Origin: Tillus elongatus
Lineage: Eukaryota; Arthropoda; Insecta; Coleoptera; Cleridae
DNA: 64,000 bases
Assembly (NCBI GenBank): GCA_964006375.1
Contig: OZ023266.1
Location: 160,893,292 to 160,957,291 of the forward strand
Direction of reading: 5' to 3'
Below, one piece after another: positions 36,470 through 48,269 of the stretch. The position numbers and the translations under genes are program-made. Each line of letters opens with the position of its first letter. Within the stretch, counting starts at the first letter, position 1. A model generated the notes under the pieces. The model was not told the origin of the DNA. It saw nothing but the letters and a program-made list of their open reading frames with translations, and did not search any database.

Positions 36470-36565
36470 ATTCAATTTTTATCTGTATGAGGATGCTGTT
36501 AAGCAGCTCAACTAGTCACAGAAACGTTGAAGAACATCCTAGAACATCTAGAATTCATAAGGGCC
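36470..36565 (+). other. Possible hammerhead-like end downstream of Penelope-like element 2
   Basis: GAGGATGCTGTTAAGCAGC ... ACAGAAACGTTGAAGAAC followed by ATCCT lies about 330 bp after the endonuclease. A GAAAC with a small stem (GTT-GAAG-AAC) and an ATC triplet recall a hammerhead 3' half, but the CTGATGA core is not clear. Confidence 0.25.
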
Positions 36566-37404
36566 TCTTGCTCCAGTTAGCTTACGCGCTGGCTACGTCG
36601 TTCACCTACAGAAACGAAACCCAACAGTGAAGCCAGAGAAGTAATCTCCAAGTCTGTATGTAGTATGGACTAGTTTCAGCAAAAAAGGGCAACAACAATC
36701 AATGAAATGAAACCTAGCAATTTTTTTTTAGTTTAATAGTTTATTATATTTAGTGGAATATAATTTTACAGTGTGTATAACAGATAAGCTACTTTTACAA
36801 CTACAATACAGCATTTTAATTCTTGATTTCTACAAATGCAACTGCCAAACTTTTGTGTTGGAACTGTCACTTATAAAGTTGTAATGTTTGTTTTCTTCCA
36901 TCGATATTTTACCCTTTTTGTCGGCTGTAGTGTAGTTGAAAAAAACGCTCAATCCCATTTCAAATATAGTTTAAACTGTTAGTTAAAAATGTCGTTTTTT
37001 TTAACGCCACAATTTTGACATAACTGGCGGAAAGTAATGTATTAAAAATAGCTGATAGAAAGCCAAATATCAAACATTGCCAAACCAAAATGATGAATAA
37101 GGTGAATTGATCATTTTAGACTGTCACGGTCGGTGTTTCTTCGAATACAAAATTATTTCCGGGCTGTTTTGGAGCAGTCGAACTTACTTATTTGTTTGCT
37201 AGATCGTTTGCCAACCTTAGCTCCTGGAGAAGTCGGTAGCTATGGTCTAAATATAAATTTATGCACACACCAAAATTGAAGTTTCTATGTTCATACAAAA
37301 TTAAGTGATTGAAGTTTGGAATTAATTTCAATACCATAACGCAGTTTGTACTCTTTATAAACAATATTTTACACGATTAAAACAATGAGTTAAATTCTCT
37401 CAAA
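36566..37404. other. Unassigned AT-rich DNA
   Basis: No gene, array or terminal repeat seen. Confidence 0.35.
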
Positions 37405-37910
37405 TAATCGGCGAGTTGGTATGTGGTTGATTAATCACACGATAGAAGCAAATGTTTATTTTGACACAGTTAAATGTCAAAATTGGCAATTTTGAAGAAA
37501 AATTCTGGAGCAGACGCAGCTTTAACATAACAAATATTGCACGAAATATGTTTCACAAGGTCATTAATTTCTGTTGCAACAATTCCTTTTCATTTGAATA
37601 AAATGATGGTAAAAGAATATTTGAAATAGACCGTTTTTAATGAATTTTCGTAGAAAAAATTCACTAGTAGGTGTTTACCAATCACTAGGCAAGAAGCAAA
37701 TGTTGATTTGGTCACAATTATATGTCAAAAATCGCGATTTTAAACAAAGATTATGGTGCAGATGTAGTTTGTAAAGAACAAATATTGCATGAAATATGTT
37801 CCACAAGGTCTTAAAACTCCTGTTGCAACAGTTACTTTTCATTTAAATAAAATGTTTGCAGAAGATGTATTTGAAATACTCTAGTGAATTTTCCTAGAAA
37901 AAATTAAGTG
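37405..37910 (+). repeat. Tandem duplication of a ~240-bp unit
   Basis: Unit 1 is about 37430-37675 and unit 2 about 37676-37905. Shared words in order: AGAAGCAAATGTT, AACAAATATTGCA, GAAATATGTT, CACAAGGTC, CTGTTGCAACA, TTTTCATTT and AGTGAATTTTC. The unit contains a family A-like hairpin end. Confidence 0.65.
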
Positions 37911-38130
37911 AATTTTGGAAAAATGTCCTTTAATGAGCGTGAACTAAGAACCCATGTTCAAGGTCAGTCATATATAATATTCAGCTTTCACGACGGTAAC
38001 ATTACTATTTCTTAAAACATTGTGTATTGTACTGTATTATACTGCCCAGCTGTCGAAATTGTTTATTACATTATCAAGGATACATCATGAAAGGAACAAA
38101 TTACAATGAACATAAGAAAAAAAATTGGGA

Positions 38131-38310
38131 CGCAGCAAGTGCCTTATGGTAGCGAATTTTTATTAAATGCTTCAAATTAGAATAACTCATTCTACTATAA
38201 ACTTTAAAAATTGAATTTTAGTGTATAGTAAGGTCTTTACCGGTGCAATATACCCACCAAATTTCATTAAAATAACTTTGTTATTTTTTGAGATACAATT
38301 TAATAACATA
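38131..38310 (-). repeat. Family A subfamily module, left arm only
   Basis: GGGACGCAGCAAGTGCCTTA starts the arm. The interior (AGTGTATAGTAAGGTCTTTA, AATTTCATTAAAATAACTTT) matches the reverse complement of 52560-52680, so it belongs to the 51955-52715 subfamily. Confidence 0.55.
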
Positions 38311-38848
38311 TCCAAGCCCAGAAAATTGATTTTTAATTTTACTAATTGTCCGTCGGGATAGAGGCAGCAAATCGGTAAATTTTTCTTGAAATAGACGAGC
38401 AACTTCGATCTATAATCGTGTTTATCTCCGTAACCAATCATCCATGTGGAATGTGAGTTTATGCATTTCTATTAAATGAACCATATTTATGAGTGGCAGT
38501 TAACAACTGACAACTACTGTCATGCGGTTACAATCACACAGCAAGTTGCGGCACAAAACTAAGATTTACCACTGTACTAAATTGTAATACCTTTTTATGT
38601 CTTCTTTTTAATTGATTTCGCCCAAAAATTACACTTTGCTTGCTTTCTCGTTATCAAGAATTAAACGCGATGCATTTATTTTTTTACCGTAAATTTTTGC
38701 AATACATTTTAAAACCATGGCAAATTAAACTTAATAGAGAATGAAGAGATCTATCAATTGAGGTATCACAAGCCCATACTTCCTATTTAAAATTTGGTGT
38801 AGCAAAAATTCAGAAAGTGACATCAAATTAAAAAGTTTTAGCAGAAGA
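38311..38848. other. Unassigned AT-rich DNA
   Basis: Nothing supported. Confidence 0.35.
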
Positions 38849-41060
38849 AGTTTTTTTTTTGATACAGGAGGGAGAGATGCCTCATGCAGCCCTCATTCAC
38901 GACACCGTAGTGCCGTGGGATATCGAGGTACTGTGAAACTTGTACTCTTAGTACACCTACTCACTAAAAAACCCCTCCCTAGGAGTACCGGACCTTAGTC
39001 CATACCTCCGTCGGAAAGATACACACAATGACATTTGGGTTTAAGTGTTTCCATTCTGTTTTTGCCGCGGGGGCTTTAGCGGGTAAGTATAAGCTTTGGA
39101 CGCTTATGCTTATATGGATGTTGCTCATCGTAGTCTGTGGCACTACGGAGAAGAACATTTGGGTGAGAATAGGCTTTTGCGAACTGAGTTGTGGATAGTT
39201 GAGGTATGAACTCAAGTATCGAAGGCATTTCCAGATCAGAATGAATCTGACTGTTTCTGACAAACCATGGCGCTCCGGTAACCATTCTCAGATTTTTTTC
39301 TAGATGATTTGAAGATCTTGACGTGTGTTGCGGCCGCGGTGGCCCATGCAGGGGATGCATAGGTCAAGGCTGGCCGGATGACGACTTTTTATATGCGCAA
39401 TTTATTGTTCATAGACAATTTGGAATCTCTATTTAGAAGTGGGAACTGCTTCGAGATGAACATCGAGGCTTTTCGCCGGACGTGTTCGACATGGGGGCGT
39501 CATGTTAAGTGTTGTCGAGGAAAACCCCGAGGTATTTGGCGGAATCTTGCCAGGGAATTAGACGGTTGTCTAATGATACGTGTTAGTGAGGTGTGTGTCT
39601 CTTCTTGTAAAATAGGACTGCTGAACATTTATCGGGGTATATGGCTAGAAGGGATTTCCTATACCATGCTTGCAGCTCGACTACGGCGGTCTGAAGTCGT
39701 TCGGTTATTGTCCTCGGCTGAGTGGAGCTGCTGAGGATGGTAGTGTCGTCTGCGTACAGTGCGTATGTCATGTTTAGGGGGACTATCGGAATGTCTGCGA
39801 CAAATATACTGTACAGCAGAGGGGAGATAGCAGAACCCTGCGGAAGACCAGCCGTGGCTGGGTACGTTCTAGATTTAGCTCCCAGATGTTTGACCTAGTA
39901 CTTCCTCTGTTGCAGGTATGACCTGATTAGCAGAATCAGAGGAAGAGGATAATTAAAGGATAGAAGTTTGTTTAGGAGGCCCGCATGCCAAACCCTATCG
40001 AAGGCTTGAGAAATGTCAAGAAATATTGCACCAGTTGACTTGTTTTTATTAAATCCTTCGCTGATGTTCTCCACCACACGAAGGACTTGGTCTGTGGTGG
40101 AGTGTTGGTGTCTGAAACCGAATTGATCATCCTGGAGGATATGATTTTCTGAGGTGAATGAAGCTAGCCTTTTCTGAATCAGTATTTCGGCGATTTTTCC
40201 GATGACTGGTAGTAGGCTAATGGGCCTGTAGTTCTGAGGGAACAGCGGATCTTTGCTGGGTTTCGGGATGTTGATAAAGTAGGCAAGTTTCCACATGGAA
40301 GGGAAATGTTGAAATCGCAGCATATCATTCATAATCGTAACTAGGAATATCACAGCTTTGTGGGGGATGTTTTTCAGGGCTACGTTATAGATTCCATCGT
40401 ATCCCAGAGCTTTCCTATTTTTTAATGATTTGATATTTGGGAAACTTTTTCGAAAGTTGTGGGCTCGATAGTTGTGTCTGGGGTGGCGCGAAGCGCACTC
40501 CTGACGTAGCGGTGCGTTCTTGCTACGTGCGATAGATCAACGTTGTTATAATTCGGACTGAATTGCAACTCCATATGATCTGCGAATGCAGTAGCTTTCT
40601 CCGCATCCGTGTATACGACACCGTTACGGCCGTGAAGTGGGGACATCGGAAGTTTTTGGGAGTGAAGGGCTTTAGCCATTTGCCAGATGGAATTGTCTGG
40701 GGTAGACAGGGTTTGCAGGCGCTCCTCCCAACTATTGTTCAGGAGTTCTTGTAGGGCGGAACGTACTTGTTTGATGAGTCTGTTTGCGTCTCGTTTGTCG
40801 GTGGTGTTTCCTGTGCGTTGAGCTAGTCTACGCACGCGGTTTTTTCAGTACCATTTCTTTGATATTGGACGGAAATGGTGGCAGATTGCTCCGGGCGGGG
40901 TACATCCTTGATGCATGTTCGATAGAACATTGAATTTTGGACTGTAGATTATCCACTGCACCCTCGAGTTCGAGGATGCTGCGGATAACCGGAATATTGC
41001 CAAGGGTGTTTTTAAGGTGATCTGTGAAAACTGGCCACAGCACCATATTAGGGAAGTAAT
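38849..41060 (-). mobile_element. Jockey-clade non-LTR retrotransposon, 5'-truncated
   Basis: Minus strand. A poly(A) tail (T-run at about 38851-38862) marks the 3' end, followed upstream by the RT protein and linker. The endonuclease is missing, so the copy is 5'-truncated at about 41060, where a different repeat starts. GC content is well above the surroundings. Coding pieces lie in several frames. Confidence 0.82.
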
Positions 41061-41076
41061 GGGCCAGGGCTGACAA
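39076..41076 (-). pseudogene. Jockey-like RT polyprotein, broken
   Basis: Read on the minus strand: linker (40422-41076) with SIEHASRMYPARSNLPPFP and SIWQMAKALHSQK; RT start WKLAYFINIPKPSKDP, NYRPISLLPVIGKIAE, DQFGFRHQHSTTDQVLR, GAIFLDISQAFDRVWHAGLL (first catalytic Asp), GLPQGSAISPLLYSIFVADI, ALYADDTTIL (YADD at about 39750-39765), and the C-terminal APWFVRN.QIHSDLEMPSI motif. Frameshifts occur at about 40840, 40420, 39890 and 39580. Normal Jockey motif order, so the clade call is firm. Confidence 0.82.
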
Positions 41077-41225
41077 TTTAAGAAATTGTACACAGTCTCT
41101 ATTTTATAACATTTTGTGTTATTTGCAGCTGTCGCGACAACATACTAGCTGGTTCCGCACCGAGATGGCGACCCTGTCGTACATCTCAGAATGTTCTAGG
41201 AGGCTGGCCACCATAGCCGTACTTT
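41061..41225 (-). repeat. 'MYDR' coding-like repeat, copy 1
   Basis: Minus-strand reading gives MVASLLEHSEMYDRVAISV then RNQLVCCRDSC, close to 47707-47955 and 59137-59262. The nucleotide match covers GGTTCCGCACCGAGATGG and its flanks, including ATGGGCCAGG..CTGACAAT. It abuts the Jockey fragment. Confidence 0.6.
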
Positions 41226-41305
41226 ATAGGTGTGTCTCGATGTATACCAATGAAAATCACTGCAAATATAGACTCTAGCTCTAATTTGCACTCACTTAAA
41301 GACAT

Positions 41306-41512
41306 TTTTCGAAAGTTTGAAAATTTGCCACCATTTATAACAAATTTTTTCGACGAAAATTCGCTAATAAAAACAAATTTAGTATTTTCTCGGATCTAGT
41401 CACATTTTTTTAAAGTACGAAAATCGGACATCATTTATAACACATTTCTTATACGAAAATTCACTGATAAAAACACAAATTTAGTATTTTCTTGAATCTA
41501 GTCACAATAGAA
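41306..41512. repeat. Two tandem ~105-bp units
   Basis: CATTTATAACAAATTTTTTC, GACGAAAATTCGCTAATAAA and TTTAGTATTTTCT recur at 41430-41510 with small changes. Confidence 0.65.
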
Positions 41513-41543
41513 TAAATCTTCTTAGCCGCCTTCGGTGGCGCTT

Positions 41544-43982
41544 TTAACCCTTGGAAGCAAAGTGGTTTCACATAGAAACCACTTACCTAATTTTTTTTCT
41601 ATATGTAGACTGGTTTTACAGTGAAACCACACTACCTACTTGGGTATTAGTGCGCCATCTATTGATCTCCATCGCAAGTTTGCAATTGGCGAACACTGTA
41701 TTACTAGTATTCGTTAGAATTTGTCAAAGAAACCACGTTTTATTAATGATTTCGTTTTTTATCTACATTTTCGTAAAAAGTGTTATAACTACTCTGTTTT
41801 TTTGGACGATTGTGATACTGAGGCACTAATAGAAAGATAAGTATACTTGTTTTACATAGTTTATTGTTTTTACTTTGTCAATCGGCTATGGTTTTGCGGC
41901 GAAATCAGTATGCTTGCAGTAAAGAAAATTTGTTTTTGTTGGCCGGATATGGTTTCGCGGCGAAACCAGTGTGCGTGCAATGCACTAAAGTAAATTTGTT
42001 TGGGTTAGGATGGAAAATCAAATTGATTTGTCGCAAGTGATAAAAAAACAAATCGATTTGTCAAAACTAACCTCGGATGAAGCTTACGCTCTGCTTGATG
42101 AAATTCCTTCTGATGGAGAGTCAGTAGTAAGCGAATATGAGGAAGAAATGATTGAAGACATCATTGAAAATAATGAAACTACCGAAGCGATTGCTCAGGA
42201 CACTATTTTGAGTGACGACGATTTGGCAATTGGGAGCAACATAGATGACAACCCAGGCGATTTAGAAGATGATATACCACTTATCCACTTTGTGAACTGG
42301 AGAAAACAAGAAATTGCTCCGAATCTAAATCCTTTTCAGCAACTAACTGGTCCCAGCTCTGGAGTACCACTTGATGTCACAAAACCTATAGATTTCTTCT
42401 TGCTTATTTTTGGCGATGCTATTCGTCTGGTTACAGAACAAACAAACTTGTATGCCACCCAGGAAAAAAGAAACTTTATTCCGACAACTGAGGAGGAAAT
42501 GAAAATTTTTATAGCGGTAAATTTGCTCATGGGTATAAAAAAGTCTCCCTCCTTTCACGATTACTGGTCTTCGCGTCCAGAACTACGTGATGATTTCATA
42601 GCATCAAAAATAGGCGTAAACCGTTTTGGCTCCCTGCTAACTAGCCTCCATTGTAATGACAATGTCACAATGGCAAAAAAAGGGCAGCCCGGTTTTGATC
42701 AATTGTTTAAAATCAGACCATACATTGAACTTCTAAAGAAAAACTTCCAGAAATATTATTGCCCATCAAAAGAAGTATCAGTTGATGCATGGTGAAGTTC
42801 AAAGGCCGAATAGCTTTCAAGCAATATATGCCAATGAAACCTATAAAAGGGGGGTTTAAAATCTGGGCGTGCGCCGATAAAGAACGTTATCTAAGTAATT
42901 TTGAATTATATACAGGAAAGCAACAAGATAAATCTGAGAAAGGTTTAGGTGAACGGGTAGTGCTTGACATGACTAAGGGTCTCAAAGGAAATGGACAGCA
43001 CGCTTACTTTGATAACTATTTCACAACAACTGACCTTTTACTTTCTTTACAAGAAAATATAATCTACGCGTGTGGAACTGTACGCGCAAACAGAAAAAAT
43101 CTTCCCACTGGATTGAAAGGCGATAAGGAAATGAATCGAGGTGATTTTGATTGGGCAGTTTAAAGAGACAAAGTATATTTTATCAAGTGGAAGGACAAAA
43201 GAACTATTCGGATGCTCTCTACTATACATTCTCCTACAGATCAAACTAAAGTGAATAAAAGAGAGAAAGATGGAAGTATGATTGAAGTCAATTGCCCTAA
43301 AGCAATTGTAGACTACCGAAGGTATATGGGTGGAGTTGACAAAGCTGATATGATGAAATCTTACTACGCCATCGATCGGAAATCCCGAAAATGGTACCAC
43401 CGTCTATTTTGGCATTTTCTTGATACATTAGTAGTCAACTCATATATAATATTCAAACGGAGGACTAAAAGTGCTATGAGCCTCAAAATTTTCCGATGTG
43501 AAGTAATACTGAGTTTGATTAGGGCTTCCGTTTCAAGAGGCTCTTGTGGAAGGCCATCTTCTACTAAAAAAGTTATATCCAGATTCAAGCCTTATGTACC
43601 AATAGATCAACGGCGTGATCAAGTAAAACATCTACCTGTGCACGGAACACGGAACATCAAGACGCTGTGCTCAGTGTAGTACGGCCGAAAAACCTCATCG
43701 AACCAGATGGAGCTGCATACAGTGTAAAGTCGGGTTGTGTTTACTGGCACAAAGAAACTGTTTTCTAACTTATCATCAATAATATAAAATATATGTAATC
43801 TTTCGATTTTGTATGTGTTCACTTGCATTGTGGTTTCATATCGAAACCACTTGCAAAAGTTAAAATAAATGTTTTTTTGCAACAAAGAAATGTACTACAT
43901 TATTTTTCTACACATTAAGATGATGTATAAAAAAGTCATTAGAATTGGAAATAACATTGAAATTCGTGCTTCAAAGGGTTAA
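41544..43982 (+). mobile_element. piggyBac-type DNA transposon, near complete, inactivated
   Basis: TTAA at 41544-41547 and 43979-43982 are the target duplication. The terminal inverted repeats read CCCTTGGAAGCA (left) and CCCTTTGAAGCA (right, reverse complement). Length 2,439 bp, normal for piggyBac. Subterminal palindromes of the form TGGTTTC-N5-GAAACCA occur four times on the left (41561-41583, 41609-41630, 41887-41907, 41950-41968) and once on the right (43830-43850). One transposase gene inside is broken by two frameshifts and a stop. Confidence 0.93.
42010..43782 (+). pseudogene. piggyBac transposase (DDD), broken
   Basis: The N-terminal acidic region (D/E-rich, residues about 15-85) is followed by the transposase core: IDFFLLIFGDAI, MKIFIAVNLLMGIKKSPSF, DYWSSRPELR. 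First catalytic Asp: EVSVDA, where a frameshift at about 42789 separates it from MVKFKGR. Second Asp: AYFDNYFTTTDLL. Third Asp: GGVDKADMMKSYYA. A TAA at 43161-43163 interrupts the frame between them. A last frameshift near 43660 cuts off the C-terminal cysteine-rich finger, still readable to 43782 as RCAQC ... SCIQCKVGLCLLAQRNC. Three lesions only, so death is fairly recent. Confidence 0.9.
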
Positions 43983-44535
43983 ACAAATTCATCAGCTTAG
44001 AATATTTATTTTGTTAATTATTAGTGAATAAAATGTTACAAAAAACAGAACAATTCTTTAACCACTTCGTTAGAAACAGAAACCCTGTAACAATAACATT
44101 TACTATCTATTTTAAAACCAAGAACAGACACAATTGTACATTATCACTTGTGTTGTAATAAAAACCAAGTAATAAGAATGTTATAAAAAACTGTTCAAGT
44201 ATTATATTTAATTAACTGTGGTTTAATAAGAACCTTACATAAGACCATGTCAGCATTTCGTTATTTGTGGAAATATATATTTCAAAATCATAAGCAAGTT
44301 GCAAAATATTTTTATGCTCGATTGTGCTACAATGACACAATTTATGACATATCGTTTAGTAGCTGTTTAGGGATGTGTCAACAAGGTGAATGATTTTTTT
44401 TTACCATAGGTACATCATTAATTTCATTTATTCAAAGTATGTTACAAACCTTCAAATCAAAATATAAAATGTACAAAATTTTCACCACGCGTATTTACAG
44501 AAAAATATTTACAAAATAAATAAATTATTTAAATA
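43983..44535. other. Unassigned AT-rich DNA
   Basis: No feature recognised. Confidence 0.35.
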
Positions 44536-45265
44536 AAGTCTGGACGCAGCAAGTGCGTTATGAAAGTGAATTTTCATAAAAGTGTTTTTAATAGCAAATG
44601 CGAGCAGGGATCAGTCTGATTACCGGTATAGCCTATGTAGTAGAAACAATGTACTATATTTTATCAAAATTACTTATTGTTTGAAAATGTACAAAGATTT
44701 TCCGAAACTAAACTTAAATGTTGGTTTCCTAGCCAACAAACCTGACGTTGATAGCAAATTGAGTTATGAAATTTGAAGGATTTAATGAAAATTTGCTACC
44801 AAAACGCAAAAAAAACGATAAAAAATGCAAAAATGCATTAACGAATTTGTTCTACGAAAATAAGCCAAAAAATATAGACCGTTAAACCATAAACTTCACT
44901 AAACCTACAGCGAAAGCATAAACTTAACTAAACCGACCGCCAAAGCATCAGAGAAAGGGTCTATTTGAAATGAATTTTCTGTAAATATTTTAGTAAAATG
45001 AAGGGCAATGACGGTTGAAGCTGAAACTTAAGGGTTCGCAGAACACTATTCTTGCAACATTTTCTTTTCACAATCCGTATTTGTTTCACGTTCTTTGCCT
45101 AAACATTGCCAATTTTGACGTTCAAATTGCAACTTTGACGTTTTGAGAAAAACTCCAATTTTTTTTCTTCAACTGCCTATAACTGTTATGTTCGACCACA
45201 AGAGTAATATGTGTTTTACATTGACATTAATATATTACCCGTCACACTGGGAATCAATCCTACTA

Positions 45266-45655
45266 TCTAATTAGATGAGCGTCTCGCGACAGTAAAAACT
45301 TGGAAGAGTTTTTTGTTGTTTTAACGAAATAGAAGACCTCCCTAAAGTGTTGTTACAAAAAATCCTACCAACTGACTTTTCTGACCTGCCCTGACATGAG
45401 TTTGCCTAATTAAAAGCTAAAAGGAGAAGGAAAATCAACCCTGCCATATATCAAGGTTATGTGAGCATAATGAACTTTTCCTTTGCCTTTTAACTTCTTT
45501 TAGCTTTTTATTAGGCAAACTGATGTTAAGGCAGGTCTGGAAGGTCAGTTGGGAGCATTGTGTGTACAGAGCACAGTCAGGGAGGTATTTTATTTCGTTA
45601 AAACGACAAAAACTCATCAAAGTTTTTACTGTCGCGAGACGCTCGTCTAATTAGA
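45266..45655. mobile_element. Foldback MITE with ~65-bp terminal inverted repeats
   Basis: Left end TCTAATTAGATGAGCGTCTC, right end the reverse complement of TCTAATTAGACGAGCGTCTC. The arms continue GCGACAGTAAAAACTT and a TTGTTTTAACGAAAT block. Total 390 bp. The interior also has an inverted pair (TTTGCCTAATTAAAAGCT / AGCTTTTTATTAGGCAAA), so most of the element folds back on itself. Non-coding. Confidence 0.82.
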
Positions 45656-46338
45656 AGAAAGCAATGTTTAATCTATTTAATCACATATTATACATACATT
45701 TTATCTTTCTGCTCTCCTTGTTTATATGCACTTTAACTATGCCAAATCTCACACTGCTTCGTGCGCGCAATGTGCTTAACAAGGGGTAGGTACAAAGTTT
45801 TTCTTCGTGTATTATAACCCTATAGTTGAAACCACAGCTAAAGCATTAGAAAAAGGGTCTATTTGAAATTCATTTTTTGCAAATATTTAAGTAAAATGAA
45901 GGATAATGGTGGATGAAGCTGAAACTTAAGGCTTTATAGAACACACTTCTTACAAAATTTCTGCTACATCGCCCATAATGTTAGTTTCAAGTTCTTTATT
46001 TAGAACATGTCAATTTTGACGTTTTGAATTGCGACTTTTTGGCGTTTTAAGAAGAAAAACTTAAAAGCTTATAACTTTTTTTGCTTTTAACGTAGATATT
46101 CAAATTTTGGTGCATGGTTTTATTTTTATGATATAAATCCTTGTGCCCAATATGGTTACCCTAACTTTGTTATTTCCGGAGATATAAAAATTTTCCGAAA
46201 GAAAACGCAAAATTTTCTAGTCCAATTTTCCTGGTTAACGAACTTATCCAAGCCACTTGCGAAAGGAAAGTACTCACCAAGTTTTATCAAAATCAGTCCA
46301 TTATTTTTTGAGTTAGCGGTGTAACACGTAAATATATA

Positions 46339-46342
<4 letters not shown>

Positions 46343-46421
<79 letters not shown>
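46343..46421. repeat. (TA)n array 12
   Basis: About 79 bp of TA repeat in a family A copy. Confidence 0.95.
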
Positions 46422-46428
<7 letters not shown>

Positions 46429-46741
46429 GAAACCGACCTTGGATTTGGGTTCCCGGGGTCCTAAATAGCGCTCATTTGAGGAAATTTTTTCAAAATTCAA
46501 AAGTCGCAATCTCCTCATTGGTGAATTTTTTAAGAAAATTCACTAAAACAAAATATTAAAATTACTGAGCTCACTGCTTGATAAGTTTTTGTTTTGATAT
46601 CGATCTTTTCTATACATCTTAATATTTTTCCGGATTAAATTTCACTTCAAGGTTAGCATAAAACGCTCCACACAAAAACAACTACCACGCGTATTTACTG
46701 CCTTCGTTACCTTTAAAATCAATAGCTGTTTGCATGAGTGT

Positions 46742-46842
46742 CTTCATAAGTACACTTGTAGAACCCAAATCACCACAACACATCTTTTCAAATACCTAAA
46801 GATCGTTTCGCTAACAACGTTCAGCATCATCAGGAGATGAAA
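46742..46842 (-). ncRNA. Hammerhead-like motif, copy 2
   Basis: The minus strand reads CTCCTGATGATGCTGAACG, TTGTTAGCGAAACGATC, then GATGTGTTGTGGTGATTTGG and AGTGTACTTATG. CTGATGA (46827-46833) and GAAAC (46805-46809) are both intact and separated by a small stem (GCTgAAC-GTT-GTTAGC). This is the best-preserved core in the window. The helix III/cleavage triplet is not convincing by eye. Confidence 0.45.
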
Positions 46843-46849
46843 AAAAATC

Positions 46850-47700
46850 TAAACTAAGTTACTGCTACAACTATATTTATATAATTCTAAAGGAAACCGA
46901 GAAACCGAAAGTAAAGGTGTAGTCGGAGGCGCATCGTTTATCTATCGTGTTTTTATTGAACGGACGAGACTGACGAACTACCTTAATCTTCTATCTGACA
47001 AGTTTATGAGTTTTTATCTACTTTAAAGGATAATGGGCTTGAAATGAAAGTGCCGCGTTATTTAAGCAAGCTCACGTTCTATATTGATCTAGAAATTCGC
47101 TATGTGAATACTGAAACCCGTGACGTTCACCGACAAGTACATCTGGAGACATACTAGAAACTACCGCAGATCCTTAAAAAAAAAAGCACAACGTACGTTT
47201 CGCCCACAACGTTAACATTGAGGCTACACAAACTTAAAAGTAGAGAAGACATTTAGATCGTATCTCTGTGCACACAAAAATTAGTAAAATAAAGTTATAA
47301 AATCTAATAAAAAACAACAGTTTTACGATATTATTTTTAATTAACCAATAGGAATACGTTTCCCCGCTATTTCGCAATTCGCGAGTGTATGAATCTAGCT
47401 TTTGTCCAAGACGACACTGAAATCCGGTCGACGCCGAAAGCAAGCTCCTTTTAAATTAAGCTCGCTAGGCTTGGAAGCTTAACAAACGTAGGTATGTCTA
47501 ATTTTAAGCAGGACACTGTACCTGTTTGAAACGTACAATATGAGAAATACAGAAATACGCTTTAAAGTGCTATTTACTAAACTCACTATAAAAAACTAAC
47601 CTTCGAAATCATCGATAATAAAAATGATGGATCTAGTAACTTATCTATCAGTATCGTTCTCATTTTGTGAGCAGGTTTTGATACTTACAAAGAAGATTGT
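46850..47700. other. Unassigned DNA
   Basis: No gene supported. Around 47185-47215 a GTACGTTTCGCCCACAACGT word weakly resembles the GAAAC side of the hammerhead-like motif on the minus strand. Confidence 0.3.
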
Positions 47701-47706
47701 CGCATG

Positions 47707-47955
47707 CTAAAATTTAGCGCTTTTGAAAGCAAACATTGTCCCGGTATTATAAAAGAAATGGGCCAGGTCTGACAATCTACAAATTGTTAGTTGATTGTAC
47801 ACATGTCTCCATCTATAACATATTGTGTTACCTAGAGCTAAAATAGAGCTATCGTGACAAAATACTACCTGGTTCCGCACCGAGATGGCGTCCCTGTCGT
47901 ACATTTCACAATTGTCTCCGTACTGACATGTTGCAATAATACTTGTAACTTCCAT
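47707..47955 (-). CDS. Unknown small protein, 'MYDR' repeat copy 2
   Basis: An 82-codon open frame on the minus strand. Its central block EMYDRDAISVRNQVV is conserved in reading frame in two other places (41061-41225 minus, 59137-59262 plus). Codon-level conservation suggests it was coding in the mobile ancestor. Several Cys residues (CQYGDNC, CHDSS, CYRW) hint at a small metal-binding fold, but I do not recognise a family. It lies at the far end of a family B unit whose other end is the hairpin at 49430-49460. It could be a captured exon or a TE-encoded peptide. Confidence 0.4.
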   Translation of the reverse strand: MEVTSIIATCQYGDNCEMYDRDAISVRNQVVFCHDSSILALGNTICYRWRHVYNQLTICRLSDLAHFFYNTGTMFAFKSAKF

Positions 47956-48198
47956 TGTTTAGATTTTTATCCACCATTTATTTAAATAGCATAGCAGTAC
48001 AGGTAACATCATCTGTCTTTGTCCAACATTGTAGATATTGCATTACAGAATTTGAAGTGATGTCTAGGATTATTTTAATTTTAATTTCCAATAACTTTAT
48101 TTTTCTTTGATCAAAAGACTTGAAAATTGGTACACAACTATGTCGGTCTATGTTCTTTTAAATAAGGGTAATTCCCAAGTATTTTTTGAGTATTGGTT

Positions 48199-48200
<2 letters not shown>

Positions 48201-48266
<66 letters not shown>
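48201..48266. repeat. (TA)n array 13
   Basis: About 66 bp of TA repeat, interrupted at 48267 by the putative solo LTR and resuming at 49281. Confidence 0.95.

Positions 48267-48269
<3 letters not shown>

Larger units (their letters stand above)
44536..46550 (-). repeat. Family A, long copy with nested MITE
   Basis: Module arm GGACGCAGCAAGTGCGTTA at 44542 and module interior, then GAACGAATTTGTTCTACG-type bridge, core, a foldback MITE (45266-45655) inside the core, more core (part repeated), (TA)n at 46343-46421, and the hairpin end ATTGGTGAATTTTTTAAG..AAAATTCACT at 46518-46546. The second half of the core appears twice (44880-45180 and 45830-46080), so two copies are fused. Confidence 0.7.

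Noticed and set aside
41551..41829. 92-codon hydrophobic ORF at the left end of piggyBac
   Set aside because: It overlaps the terminal and subterminal repeats of the transposon; chance frame.
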